From NCBI RefSeq assembly GCF_004564355.1, contig NZ_CP038266.1:1984001-2048000 (forward strand): a DNA stretch of 64,000 bases. The letters run 5' to 3'. The first letter of the stretch is position 1. Each line of letters starts with the position of its first letter. Position numbers and translations under genes: made by a program. The notes below the pieces were generated by a model. It was given only the letters and a program-made list of their open reading frames with translations. It was not told the DNA's origin and ran no database searches. The stretch is from Microbacterium wangchenii. GTDB lineage: Bacteria; Actinomycetota; Actinomycetes; Actinomycetales; Microbacteriaceae. Below, one piece after another: positions 19,041 to 28,492 of the stretch.

Positions 19041-22000
19041 GTGACGACGCATCCCCTCGTCCCTGCCCACCGTCCGACGCGCACGGGGAGGAGGGGGCGT
19101 GCGGCGCTGTCCGCCGCGCTCGCCGCGGCCCTGACTCTCGGCACGGCGGCGTTCGGCATCCCCGCGTCCGCCGCGGGCGCCCCCACCGCCGTTCCGATCG
19201 CCGACATCCAGGGCACCGTCGACGCGACGCCCTGGGCCGGCCGGACCGTCACCACCGAGGGCGTCGTCACCGCGCACTACGCCACCGGCGGGTACGACGG
19301 CTACGTCATCCAGACCCCTGGCACAGGCGGCGCGCTGGATCTTCCGGCCCACGCGGCCTCGGACGCGATCTTCGTGTACGCCCCGGGCGCCGTCGGCGAG
19401 GTAGCCCCGGGCCAGACGGTCCGCGTGACCGGTGAGGCCGGCGAGTTCCAGGGCCTCACCCAGTTGCGAGTCTCCCCCGGCGGCGCACAGGTCATCGCCG
19501 ACGGCGAACCGCCCCTTCCCATCACCACCCCGTGGCCATCGGAGCCGGCACCGCGCGAGAGCATCGAGTCGATGCTCGTGCTGCCCGCCCCGGAGACGTT
19601 CACGGTGACCGACACGTACGGCATCAACCGGTTCGGCGACGTCGCGCTGGCGGCGGGCAGCGAGCCACTGCGGCAGCCGACGGATGCCGCGCGTCCAGGC
19701 TCGGCGGAGGCCGCCGCCGTCGCCGCCGACAACGCCGCGCGGCTCGTGCTCCTGGACGACGGCGCGTCCGGCACCTTCGGCACGTCGTCGAACACGAGCA
19801 CGCCGCCCTACCTCTCCACCGCCGAGCCGGTCATCGTCGGCGCGGGCGTGACGTTCAGCGAGCCGGTGATCGCCGACTTCCGCTTCGACGCATGGCGTCT
19901 GACGCCCACCCGGCACATCGTGGGGGACGGCTCGGGCCAGGACGGGGTCATCTTCGAGAACACCCGCACCGACGCGCCCGCGCCGGTCGGCGGCGATATC
20001 AGCGTCGCCTCCTTCAACGTCCTGAACTACTTCACGACCCTCGGCGACCAGACGTCGACGTGCCGGGCCTTCTCCGACCGCTCGGGCGATCCGGTCACCG
20101 TGCGCGACGGATGCGATCAGCGCGGCGCGTGGGGAGAGGAGGACTTCCAGCGCCAGCAGAGCAAGATCGTCGCGGCGATCAACGCGCTGGACGCGTCTGT
20201 GGTCGGCCTCATGGAGATCGAGAACTCCGCGAAGCTCGGCGAGTCCGCCGACGAGGCGACGACCAGTCTCGTCGCGGCGCTGAACGCCGGCGCCGGGCGC
20301 GACAAGTGGGCCGCCGTCCCATCCTCGGCGCAGCTTCCGGACATCGCGCTGCAGGACGTCATCACCAACGCGATCATCTACCAGCCCGCCCTCGTCACCC
20401 CGCAGGGCACGGCGCAGGCGCTGGGCACCGCATCCGCGCCGGGACAGCCGTTCGAGCAGGCGCGCGAGCCGATCGCGCAGGTGTTCGCCCCGGCAGCGGG
20501 CGGCGAGGACGTGCTCGTCGTGGTGAACCACTTCAAGTCCAAGGGGTCCCCTGCCACCGATGCTCCGGGCGATCAGGAGGAGAACAGCAACGGGCAGGGC
20601 GCGTCCAACGCCACGCGCGTCGCGCAGGCCGGAGCGCTCACGGCATGGGTCGACACGATCCAGGGCGACACGGAGTCGGTGGTCCTCGTCGGGGACTTCA
20701 ACTCCTACGGTCAGGAGGACCCGCTGCAGGTGCTCTTCGACGCCGGCTATGTCGACGCGGAGGCGCACTTCGACCTCGGCGAGTCCAGCTACTCCTTCGA
20801 CTCCCTCTCCGGCTCCCTGGACCATGTTCTCCTCAACGAGGCCGCCGTCGCGCGGGCCACCGGCGCGGACATCTGGGGGATCAACTCCGGCGAGGCCCTG
20901 TACCTCGAGTACAGCCGGCACAACTCGTTCCCGACGCTGTTCGAGCAGCCCGGCCCCTACCGCTCGAGCGACCACGACCCGATCACCGTGGGCCTGGCTG
21001 CCGGAACCGCAGCGCCCACGCAGATCGACGTCCTCACGATCAACGACTTCCACGGCCGCCTCGAGGCCAACCCGTCGGGGGACGAAGCCGGTGCCGCCGT
21101 CATCGCCGGAGCGGTGCGGGCGCACGAGGCAGCGAACCCGAACACGCTGTTCGTGTCGGCCGGCGACAACATCGGAGCATCCACCTTCACGTCGCTGATC
21201 CAGCAGGATGCGCCGACCATCGACACGTTGGTGGCCGCAGGACTGGACGTGAGCGCCGTGGGCAACCACGAGTTCGACCGCGGATTCGACGACCTCGTCG
21301 ACCGCGTGCTCCCCCGCTTCGGCGGCAACACCGACCCCGCCGCCGTGACGCCCGCGCAGCGCGCCGCGGGCGCGGCGTTCGGCCTCGGCGCCAACGTGTA
21401 TGCGAAGGGCACGAAGAACCCCGTCCTGGCGGAGTACGTCATTCAGGACGTCGACGGCGTGGCGGTGGCCTTCATCGGCACCGTGACCGAGGACACCCCG
21501 GGCATGGTCGATCCCACCGGTGTCACCGACGTCGACTTCGGCGACCAGCGGGAGGCCGCCGACCGCGTCGCCGCCGAGCTCACGGCGGCGGATGCGGCGG
21601 ATGTCATCGTCCTGCTGACCCACTCGGGCGCCGCCACATCCGGCGACTGCGCGGCACTCGCGGCCGACCGCGCCGGCTTCGGCGCCCTGGCGGGCGGGGT
21701 GTCGCCCGACATCGACGCCATCGTCTCGGCGCACACGCACCAGACCTACGCGTGCGACGTCCCCGTCGACGGCGCCCCAGGTCAGACCCGCCCCGTCGTC
21801 CAGGCGTCGGAGTACGGCAAGGCGATGGGCAGGCTGCAGATCGCCTACGACGAGCAGGCGGACCGACTCGTCTCGATCGCCGCGACGACGTTCCCGCTGA
21901 AGGGCGCGTACACCGCCGACGCCGACATCGCAGCCCGCGTGGACGCGTACGTCGCCGAGGCGGATGTCATCGGCGCCGAGCCCATCGGCCGCATCAGCGG

Positions 22001-23114
22001 CGACATCCTCCGCGGCGGGACGCCTCCGGGCAACGACCGCGGCGTGGAGTCGTCGATGGGCAACTGGGTCGCCGACGTCTACCTGTGGGCCACGAGCGAG
22101 AATCCCGCCTTCGCCGGGACGCCGGCCCAGATCGCCCTCATGAACCCGGGCGGGCTGCGGGCCGATCTGCTGCGAGGCGAGGACGGCATCGTGACGTACA
22201 AGGAGGCGGCGCTCGTCCAGCCGTTCGCCAACACCCTCGTGACCGTGACGCTCACCGGCGCGCAGATCGAGGAGATCCTGCAGCAGCAGTGGAAGGCGGA
22301 GGGCGATCGCCCGAAGCTGCATCTGGGCGTGTCGGAGGGCTTCGCCTACGAGTACGTCCAGGACCCGGACGACCCGCGCACAGGACGCGTCGTGTCGATG
22401 TCCTACCAGGGTGCGCCGATCGCCCCGACCGACAGCTTCACAGTCGTCACGAATTCGTTCCTCGCGAACGGGGGCGACGGCTTCCTCACCTTCGCCGAGG
22501 GAACCGACCGCGCCGACACCGGTCAGGTCGACCTGGACGCGACGCTGGCCTTCTTCGAGGCGTTCGACCTGGTCGACCCGTCGCCGCTGGGGCGCGCCGT
22601 GGCGACGTCGGACGTGCCTGGTGAGCCGGGAGAACCCGGTGAGCCGGGTGAGCCGGGAGAGCCGGGCACAGGGACGCCGCCTGCTCCGGTGAACCCGGGT
22701 GGCGCCGCGCCGGAGCCGGGCGAGCAGAGCGGCGGCGACTGGGCCGACGTCGTCCTGAGCAACGGAGGGCGGGTCGAGCAGGGCGGCACCCTCACCGTCG
22801 CGATGTCGGGTCTGACCCCGGGACAGCAGGTCGCCGCGACGGTGTTCAGCGACCCGATCGCGGTCACGGGCATCCCCGCCGCCGACGCCGCGGGGCGCAC
22901 GTCCTTCGCCGTCGTGATCCCGTCCGATTTCGATCTCGGCGCGCACCGCCTCGTGATCACGTCCGCGGGCCTTGATCCGATCAGCGTCGGTCTGTCGGTG
23001 GTGCCGCGCGGGGCGCTGGCGGTCACCGGCTCCCAGCCGCCGCTCGGTTTCGTCCTCCTCGGCGCGTTCCTCCTGGTCGCCGGCGGATTGGCGTTCGCCC
23101 TGCGGCGCGCCTGA
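19041..23114 (+). CDS. ExeM/NucH-type extracellular endonuclease fused to 5'-nucleotidase, wall-anchored
   Basis: This 1357-residue secreted multidomain enzyme likely degrades extracellular DNA and strips phosphate from the products. In order: signal peptide (about 1-45, ending ASAAG); an OB-fold-like region (about 50-150); an endonuclease/exonuclease/phosphatase domain (about 318-645; SFNVLNYF, GLMEIEN, LVGDFNSYG, SSDHDPI); a calcineurin-type 5'-nucleotidase domain (about 660-900; INDFHGRLE, AGDNIG, GNHEFDRG, SAHTHQTY); the 5'-nucleotidase C-terminal domain (about 1000-1150; NPGGLRADL, NSFLANGGDGF); a GEPGEP repeat (about 1193-1210); an Ig-like part; then LAVTG (1326), a membrane segment and RRA. 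LAVTG fits class E sortase. The GTG at 19041 has GGAAG 8 nt upstream; a GTG at 19014 is less likely. Bracketed by family B palindromes. Confidence 0.92.
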   Translation: MTTHPLVPAHRPTRTGRRGRAALSAALAAALTLGTAAFGIPASAAGAPTAVPIADIQGTVDATPWAGRTVTTEGVVTAHYATGGYDGYVIQTPGTGGALDLPAHAASDAIFVYAPGAVGEVAPGQTVRVTGEAGEFQGLTQLRVSPGGAQVIADGEPPLPITTPWPSEPAPRESIESMLVLPAPETFTVTDTYGINRFGDVALAAGSEPLRQPTDAARPGSAEAAAVAADNAARLVLLDDGASGTFGTSSNTSTPPYLSTAEPVIVGAGVTFSEPVIADFRFDAWRLTPTRHIVGDGSGQDGVIFENTRTDAPAPVGGDISVASFNVLNYFTTLGDQTSTCRAFSDRSGDPVTVRDGCDQRGAWGEEDFQRQQSKIVAAINALDASVVGLMEIENSAKLGESADEATTSLVAALNAGAGRDKWAAVPSSAQLPDIALQDVITNAIIYQPALVTPQGTAQALGTASAPGQPFEQAREPIAQVFAPAAGGEDVLVVVNHFKSKGSPATDAPGDQEENSNGQGASNATRVAQAGALTAWVDTIQGDTESVVLVGDFNSYGQEDPLQVLFDAGYVDAEAHFDLGESSYSFDSLSGSLDHVLLNEAAVARATGADIWGINSGEALYLEYSRHNSFPTLFEQPGPYRSSDHDPITVGLAAGTAAPTQIDVLTINDFHGRLEANPSGDEAGAAVIAGAVRAHEAANPNTLFVSAGDNIGASTFTSLIQQDAPTIDTLVAAGLDVSAVGNHEFDRGFDDLVDRVLPRFGGNTDPAAVTPAQRAAGAAFGLGANVYAKGTKNPVLAEYVIQDVDGVAVAFIGTVTEDTPGMVDPTGVTDVDFGDQREAADRVAAELTAADAADVIVLLTHSGAATSGDCAALAADRAGFGALAGGVSPDIDAIVSAHTHQTYACDVPVDGAPGQTRPVVQASEYGKAMGRLQIAYDEQADRLVSIAATTFPLKGAYTADADIAARVDAYVAEADVIGAEPIGRISGDILRGGTPPGNDRGVESSMGNWVADVYLWATSENPAFAGTPAQIALMNPGGLRADLLRGEDGIVTYKEAALVQPFANTLVTVTLTGAQIEEILQQQWKAEGDRPKLHLGVSEGFAYEYVQDPDDPRTGRVVSMSYQGAPIAPTDSFTVVTNSFLANGGDGFLTFAEGTDRADTGQVDLDATLAFFEAFDLVDPSPLGRAVATSDVPGEPGEPGEPGEPGEPGTGTPPAPVNPGGAAPEPGEQSGGDWADVVLSNGGRVEQGGTLTVAMSGLTPGQQVAATVFSDPIAVTGIPAADAAGRTSFAVVIPSDFDLGAHRLVITSAGLDPISVGLSVVPRGALAVTGSQPPLGFVLLGAFLLVAGGLAFALRRA

Positions 23115-23123
23115 CCCTCATAG

Positions 23124-23191
23124 CGAGAGTGCATCGACTCGGCGAGAGTGCACCGGATTCGGGGCACTCTCGCCGTCTTGATGCACTTTCG
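23124..23191. repeat. Nested double palindrome, family B, copy 2
   Basis: Same lengths as copy 1: 12, 5, 12, 10, 12, 5, 12. Outer arms are CGAGAGTGCATC (23124-23135) and GATGCACTTTCG (23180-23191); inner arms GGCGAGAGTGCA (23141-23152) and GGCACTCTCGCC (23163-23174). The centre CCGGATTCGG differs from copy 1 (TCGGATTCGG) by one base, and it reads in the same orientation. It begins 9 nt after the stop of the ExeM-type gene and may end its transcript. Confidence 0.88.
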
Positions 23192-23224
23192 GGGCGCGTG
23201 GGAGGCGTCGTTAGGCTGGAGGAC

Positions 23225-23944
23225 ATGACGGTCCAGGTGGTGCTCGTGCACGGCATCCGGACGTCGGCCACGATGTGGCGCGCACAGGTGGAATACCTGC
23301 AGGAACGCGGGACGCCGGTGACGGCCGTCGACCTCCCAGGGCACGGATCCCGCCTCGGGGGGACGTTCAGCCTGGAGGGCGCCTTCGACACCATCGACAC
23401 CGCCGTCCGGGCGGCCGCCGAGCGCGGACCCGTCCTGCTGGTGGGCCACTCGATGGGCGGACTCCTGTGCATCGAGTACGCCGGCGCCGCCGACGCGCCG
23501 CCGGTCGCGGGCCTGATCGCCGCGTCCTGCACCGCCATCCCACGGGGCGTGGGGCTGTCCGCCTACCGGATGATCGCGCGGGGCTTCGACGCGCTGCCGG
23601 GCCGCGGCATCAGGATCACGAAGTACATGCTGAGCAGGACGCTCCCCGCCGAGACCCGGGAGGACTTCGGCGCCGGCGGCTACGCCTTCGACGCCCAGGA
23701 TGCGGCGATGGCCAGTCTGTCGGTACTGGATCTGCTCACGGCCCTCCGCCGCATCCGCGTGCCGCTGTGGTTCGTCAACGGTCAGTACGACCAGCTCCGG
23801 ATCAACGAGCGACTGTTCCGCAAGATCGCTCCCGACGCCGAGCTCATCGTGGTGCCGCGCACCACCCACCTGGTCTCGGCCATGCGTCCCGAGGTCTTCA
23901 ACGCGGTGCTGAACCTGGCGATCACGACCATCGACCAAGACTGA
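23225..23944 (+). CDS. Alpha/beta hydrolase
   Basis: This 239-residue single-domain hydrolase starts [20 protein letters not shown] is the oxyanion-hole region. The nucleophile elbow GHSMGG carries the catalytic Ser, the likely acid is in NGQYDQLR, and the His is in RTTHLVS near the end. There is no signal peptide. The substrate is unknown; lysophospholipase- or esterase-like activity is possible. TAGGCT (23212-23217) lies 7 nt before the ATG, with GGAGG in that gap, so a leaderless or short-leader transcript is likely. rpsT follows in the same direction. Confidence 0.88.
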   Translation: MTVQVVLVHGIRTSATMWRAQVEYLQERGTPVTAVDLPGHGSRLGGTFSLEGAFDTIDTAVRAAAERGPVLLVGHSMGGLLCIEYAGAADAPPVAGLIAASCTAIPRGVGLSAYRMIARGFDALPGRGIRITKYMLSRTLPAETREDFGAGGYAFDAQDAAMASLSVLDLLTALRRIRVPLWFVNGQYDQLRINERLFRKIAPDAELIVVPRTTHLVSAMRPEVFNAVLNLAITTIDQD

Positions 23945-24056
23945 TAGACTCGGTGATTGGCTTGCGTGTGGGTTCCCACCCTCACGACCGCCGTGCGACA
24001 CCCCTCTCTTGTCTCGCGGCATTGACCAGATCACTCCGAACGAAAGACCGTCGAAC

Positions 24057-24317
24057 GTGGCGAATATCAAGTCGCAGATCAAGCGCAACAAGACCAACGA
24101 GAAGGCGCGTGCGCGCAACAAGGCCGTCAAGAGCGAGCTGAGGACCGAAGTGCGTCGTACGCGCGAGGCCATCGCCGCCGGCGACAAGGCCGCCGCGCAG
24201 AAGGCACTGGTCACGGCGACCAAGAAGCTCGACAAGGCCGTGAGCAAGGGCGTCATCCACGAGAACCAGGCGGCGAACCGCAAGTCGGCCATCGCCAAGC
24301 AGGTCGCAGCCCTCTAA
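24057..24317 (+). CDS. rpsT: 30S ribosomal protein S20
   Basis: The 86-residue basic protein starts [21 protein letters not shown], the standard S20 start, from a GTG at 24057. S20 binds 16S rRNA early in 30S assembly. A perfect 16-bp hairpin terminator follows. It is convergent with holA, the usual actinobacterial arrangement. The frame extends upstream to 24009 but that part is not S20-like. Confidence 0.97.
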   Translation: MANIKSQIKRNKTNEKARARNKAVKSELRTEVRRTREAIAAGDKAAAQKALVTATKKLDKAVSKGVIHENQAANRKSAIAKQVAAL

Positions 24318-24324
24318 GACCCTG

Positions 24325-24360
24325 ATGAAGGCCCGTCCCGTTCGCGGGACGGGCCTTCAT
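24325..24360. terminator. Bidirectional terminator between rpsT and holA
   Basis: A perfect 16-bp inverted repeat (24325-24340 and 24345-24360) with a TTCG tetraloop. The core is GGCCCGTCCCG. It starts 8 nt after the rpsT stop and lies 54 nt before the holA stop. The stem ends in TTCAT on either strand, so the U-tract is weak. Confidence 0.9.
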
Positions 24361-24414
24361 CGTGCCCGGGCGCAGCGGAGCCGCGGAGGCCCGCCGCGAA
24401 CGGCACACGCGCGA

Positions 24415-25452
24415 TCAGGACGCGAACGGAGCGCGCGTGGCGATCACGGTGATCATGCGCTCGAGCGCGAAGACCGGGTCGCGCGAGGCGCCTTTGACCT
24501 CCGCATCCGCCCGCGCGGTGGCGTGGATCGCCATGCCGAGGGTCACCTGCGACCACCCGACGAGGTCGCGCCGCGCGCGGTCGACCTGCCAATCCTTCAT
24601 ACCGAGGCGCGCGGCGAGGGCACGAGAAGGCTCCCGGCTGCCGGCGACGCGGGCCATCGTGCGGAGTTTGGATGCCACGGCGGCGACGAGGGGCACCGGG
24701 TCCGAGCCCGACGCCAGCGCGTGCCGCAGCGCCAGCAGGGCGTCCCCGTACCGTCCGGCGATCGCGAAATCGGCGACGGTGAAGGCCGAGGTCTCCACGC
24801 GCCCGCCGTAGTACCGCTCGACGATCCGGTCGTCGATGTCGCCGGGGACGTCGGCGATGAGCTGCTGGCACGCGGAGCCGAGTTCGGTGAGGTCGTCGGC
24901 GAATGCCGATACCAGAGCGCGCAGCGCCGTGGGGGCGATCCGCTTGCGTGCAGCGGAGAACTCCCCCGCAGCGAAGTCGTAGCGGTCGGAGTCGCGTTTG
25001 ATCGCCGGGCAGGCGATCTCGATGCCGCCGCCCTCGCCGGCGCGGATGGCGTCGAGGAGCTTCTTGCCCCGCACGCTCGCCCCCGTGTGCCGCAGGATGA
25101 CGGTGGCCCCCTCCTGGGGCTGCGCGAGGTAGCCCACGGCCTCGGCCAGGAACGCGTCGGAGCACCGCTCCACGCCGGAGACGCGCACCAGCCGCGGTTC
25201 GCCGAACAGCGACGGCGAGGTGACGGCCAGCAGGGTTCCGGGCGCGTAGTCGTCTGCGCGCAGGTCGGTGACCTCGAGACTGGGATCCTCCGCCTTCAGA
25301 TATTCGCGGATGCCGGCCGTCGCCCGCTCGGCGCAGATCTCCTCGGGCCCCGAGATCAGCACGATCGACGCGGGCTGCGGATCGCGCCACGACACCTGAG
25401 GGATCGCCGAGCGCGCTTTCGCAGGCGCGCCGCGCCGGGATGTCGAAGCCAT
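24415..25452 (-). CDS. holA: DNA polymerase III subunit delta
   Basis: HolA is the clamp-loader subunit that opens the beta clamp. The 345-residue protein has the family layout: an N-terminal ATPase-like domain without a working Walker A (IVLISGPEEICAERA), a middle helical domain and a C-terminal collar domain. TAGGCT (25459-25464) lies 6 nt before the ATG and begins with the comEC stop codon TAG, so holA may have its own leaderless promoter inside the end of comEC. The comEA-comEC-holA order is widely conserved. Confidence 0.92.
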   Translation of the reverse strand: MASTSRRGAPAKARSAIPQVSWRDPQPASIVLISGPEEICAERATAGIREYLKAEDPSLEVTDLRADDYAPGTLLAVTSPSLFGEPRLVRVSGVERCSDAFLAEAVGYLAQPQEGATVILRHTGASVRGKKLLDAIRAGEGGGIEIACPAIKRDSDRYDFAAGEFSAARKRIAPTALRALVSAFADDLTELGSACQQLIADVPGDIDDRIVERYYGGRVETSAFTVADFAIAGRYGDALLALRHALASGSDPVPLVAAVASKLRTMARVAGSREPSRALAARLGMKDWQVDRARRDLVGWSQVTLGMAIHATARADAEVKGASRDPVFALERMITVIATRAPFAS

Positions 25453-25461
25453 GCCACCAGC

Positions 25462-27783
25462 CTAATGACCGTGTGCGACGCCGCCTTCCCGCCACAGCCG
25501 CAGCGCATCGTCCTGCCGCCACACCGCGACGGTCCCATCGACGTCGGTGCGCGCCACCCGCGTGCCGCCGGTGCGCAGCAGGGTCAGGAGGCTGGCCCGC
25601 GGATGCCCGTAATCGTTGTCGCGGCCGACCGGGATGAGGGCGAGCTCGGCGTCGATCGCGTCGTAGAGAGCGGGGTCCTGGTCGGCGCTGCCGTGGTGGG
25701 CGACCTTCACCACGGCGTAGTCCTGCGAAGATGCACTCGCCCGCATGCGCGCCTGCGGTTCGGCCGAGAGGTCGCCCAGCAGCACCGTCGCCGGCAGACC
25801 GCCTCCCCGCACATCGATCGCGATGCTCGCGTCGTTTCCCGCCTCACGCACGGATGCGGCCGGCCACAGCGCACGCACGGTGGCGGCGCCCAGCGGGACG
25901 GCGTCGCCCGCGAGTGCCTGGTGGTGCTCGGCTCCGGCCGCCTCCAGCCGGGCCAATGCGCGGGCGCCGTCGGTGTCGGGCGGGCCATGCCACACGCGGG
26001 CCACCCGCCCCATGACGGCCTCCACTCCCCCGGCGTGGTCGGCGTCGAAGTGCGTGAGCACGAGCAGATCGAGCCGGTCGATACCGAACCGGTCCAGGCA
26101 CTGCTGGAGGAGGTCGGGGGCGGGCCCGGTGTCGATCAGCGCCACGGACGACTCCGAGCGCACCAGCACGGCATCCCCCTGCCCCACATCGCACATCGCG
26201 ATCTGCCATGCGGCCGGAACCGTCCACGGCGCGGTCACGCTAACCAGCGCCGCCTGCGCCGCGCCCCATCCCGCCGTCGCCGTGAGCACCGCGATGCTCG
26301 CCCCGCGCAGCATCCGGCGTCCACGCATGCCCGCAGGCATCAAGAGCGCCGCGATCAGTGCGGCGCACACGATGCCCAGCGCCACGGCCCCGGGAACCCC
26401 CTCCAGCCAGGGCAGCCGCTGCGCGGGGAGCGCGGCGACCGTCTCGGCGATGCCGGCGATCCACGCCGCGGGAACCCACGCGATCGCCACCAGGCCGTCC
26501 CGCACCACCGGCAGCGGCGCCGCCAGGCACGCGAGGAGCCCGGTGACCGTCGCCAGCGGCGCGGCCGGCCCGGCGAGCATGTTGGCCGGCACACCCAGGA
26601 GCGCCACGTGCGGATCGAGCACGATCAGGAGCGGCCCGCACGCCAGTTGCGCCGCGAGCGGAACGGCGATGGCCAGCGCGAGCATCCGCGGCATCCACCG
26701 ACCCAGAACGGCGGCGAGGGGGCCGGCGAGCACGAGCAGCGAGGCGGTGGCGGTCGCCGAGAGGGCGAAACCCCACGTCAGGGCGAGCCACGGGTCGAGC
26801 ATCAGCAGCACGGCCACGGCGACGCTCAGGACCGCCAGGCCCGACCCCGCGCGACCCAGCGCCATCGCGAGCATCGCGATCGAGGCCATCGCACCGGCGC
26901 GCACGACACTGGGTTCGGGGGTCACGAGCAGGACGAACAGGGCGAGCGCGCCGAGGCCCGCGGCCGCGCGCACCCCCCGGCGAGCCCCGCACAGTGCCGC
27001 GATGCCGAATGCCAGCCCGACCACGATGGCGCAGTTGGCGCCGGAGACGGCCGTCAGATGCGTCAGCGCGGCGCTGCGCATCGACTCCTCCAGCGTGGCG
27101 TCCACCGCCGCGGTGTCGCCGAGGGCCAGACCGGGGATCAGCGCCGCCCCCGGGGGCGGAAGACGTGCAGCCGCATCCGCCAGGCCGCGGCGCAGCTGGG
27201 CGAGCGGTGCCAAGATCCCCGCGGGCGGGTGCACCACCTCCACGGGAGCCGATGCACGGATGACGGCCACCTCCCGCTCCCCCGCCTCGGGCGGAAGCGG
27301 GACGCCGGGCACCCGGACTCGTGCGCCCAGGTCGACGCCCGCCAGAGACGCCGCATCGGCCGCCCGCACCCCCACGCGGACCACGACCGCGCTGGAGACG
27401 GCCTCGGCGCCGGCGCGGATGGTGTGGGCGGTCGCGTCGAACCACACGTCTCCGGACGAGGACGGATCGAGCCGGCCCGTCACGACGGCCTCCACCACGA
27501 CCGCGCGCCCCGGTTCCGCGACTGAACGCGCCTCCGCACGCGAAGGCTCCACGACCCCGACGTGCGCGCACACCGCGCCGCCGACGGCAAGGCACACCGC
27601 CACGACGCCCCACCCCGCGCGTGGCCGGGTGGTCACCAGCATCCCGCTGATCACCGTCGCCGCGCCGGCACACAGGGCGACCGCCGCCCAGCCCGCCCAC
27701 GGCGGGGCGAGGACCGCGAACGCCGCGGCCGCCCACGCGGTCGCCGCCACCGGCACCACGCGCGCGCCGCGCCGCGCGTTCAC
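25462..27783 (-). CDS. comEC: ComEC/Rec2 DNA-uptake channel protein
   Basis: ComEC forms the membrane channel that brings single-stranded DNA into the cell during transformation. The 773-residue protein has N-terminal membrane segments, an OB-fold region (about 80-170), the Competence domain with many helices (SAALTHLTAVSGANCAIVVGL marks its start) and a C-terminal metallo-beta-lactamase domain (MCDVGQGDAVLV, THFDADHAGG, KVAHHGS). All metal-binding motifs are intact, so it looks functional. It overlaps comEA by four bases (ATGA). No comEB gene is nearby. Confidence 0.94.
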   Translation of the reverse strand: MNARRGARVVPVAATAWAAAAFAVLAPPWAGWAAVALCAGAATVISGMLVTTRPRAGWGVVAVCLAVGGAVCAHVGVVEPSRAEARSVAEPGRAVVVEAVVTGRLDPSSSGDVWFDATAHTIRAGAEAVSSAVVVRVGVRAADAASLAGVDLGARVRVPGVPLPPEAGEREVAVIRASAPVEVVHPPAGILAPLAQLRRGLADAAARLPPPGAALIPGLALGDTAAVDATLEESMRSAALTHLTAVSGANCAIVVGLAFGIAALCGARRGVRAAAGLGALALFVLLVTPEPSVVRAGAMASIAMLAMALGRAGSGLAVLSVAVAVLLMLDPWLALTWGFALSATATASLLVLAGPLAAVLGRWMPRMLALAIAVPLAAQLACGPLLIVLDPHVALLGVPANMLAGPAAPLATVTGLLACLAAPLPVVRDGLVAIAWVPAAWIAGIAETVAALPAQRLPWLEGVPGAVALGIVCAALIAALLMPAGMRGRRMLRGASIAVLTATAGWGAAQAALVSVTAPWTVPAAWQIAMCDVGQGDAVLVRSESSVALIDTGPAPDLLQQCLDRFGIDRLDLLVLTHFDADHAGGVEAVMGRVARVWHGPPDTDGARALARLEAAGAEHHQALAGDAVPLGAATVRALWPAASVREAGNDASIAIDVRGGGLPATVLLGDLSAEPQARMRASASSQDYAVVKVAHHGSADQDPALYDAIDAELALIPVGRDNDYGHPRASLLTLLRTGGTRVARTDVDGTVAVWRQDDALRLWREGGVAHGH

Positions 27784-28379
27784 ACCCGCACCTGCTCACG
27801 CAGGCCCGCCAGGAGCTTCTCCCCGATCCCGGGCACGGCCAGAAGGTCCTCGACGCTCGCGAACCGCCCGTTCTCCTCCCGCCACGTCAGGATGCGGTCG
27901 GCCAGCGCAGGCCCGATCCCGGGGAGCTCCTCCAACGCCGCCGCATCCGCGGTGTTCAGGTCGACGACCGGATCGCCCGGTGACGCCGCTGCCGGGTCCG
28001 GCACCGCACCCACGACGGGGACGAGGAGCTGCTCGCCGTCCTGCACCGCGCGCGCGAGGTTGACGGCGCCGCGGTCGGCGTCGGGCGCGAAGCCACCCGC
28101 AGCCGCGATCGCGTCAACGGCCCGCGCGGCCGGCTCCAGCGCGTACAGCCCGGGCGCGGCGACGGCCCCGGCGACATGGACGTACACGACCGCCGAGGCC
28201 GACGGCGCGGACGGCGCCGCGGAGGCCAGCGGCACGGTCTCGGCCGCGCCGGAGGAGCCCCGGACGATGCCGATGCCGACGGTCACGGCGAACACCGCCA
28301 GCACCAGGACGATGGCCGCTCCCACGCCCAGCCGCCGGCGGGCCCGGCCCCGCTCATGTCCCGACTCCACGCGCGTCAC
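27780..28379 (-). CDS. comEA: ComEA-family competence DNA-binding protein
   Basis: ComEA binds double-stranded DNA outside the membrane and feeds it to ComEC. In about 199 residues it has one N-terminal membrane anchor (VGAAIVLVLAVFAVTVGIGI), a low-complexity Ala/Ser/Pro linker, an SLBB domain (VYVHVAGAVAAPGLYAL) and a helix-hairpin-helix pair (VDLNTADAAALEELPGIGP). Start is uncertain: GTG at 28379 is given, but GTG at 28370 lies 7 nt after a TAGCGT hexamer and may be the leaderless start. The upstream part of the open frame overlaps a divergent gene and is not considered coding. Confidence 0.88.
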   Translation of the reverse strand: MTRVESGHERGRARRRLGVGAAIVLVLAVFAVTVGIGIVRGSSGAAETVPLASAAPSAPSASAVVYVHVAGAVAAPGLYALEPAARAVDAIAAAGGFAPDADRGAVNLARAVQDGEQLLVPVVGAVPDPAAASPGDPVVDLNTADAAALEELPGIGPALADRILTWREENGRFASVEDLLAVPGIGEKLLAGLREQVRV

Positions 28380-28492
28380 GCTAGGGCGCGGCGGAGCGCG
28401 GAGGGCGGCGGGTCGAGCCGTCCGTGGATCGTGGTGCCTGCGATGGCGACTGGGGAGGAGAGGCCTTCGGCGAGCCGTGCGAGAATCCGGGA

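Noticed and set aside
18954..22946. A 1330-codon open frame on the minus strand opposite the ExeM-type gene
   Set aside because: It is the mirror of a GC-rich coding frame; the translation is Arg/Gly/Asp/Val repeats with no domain, while the plus strand shows complete catalytic motifs.
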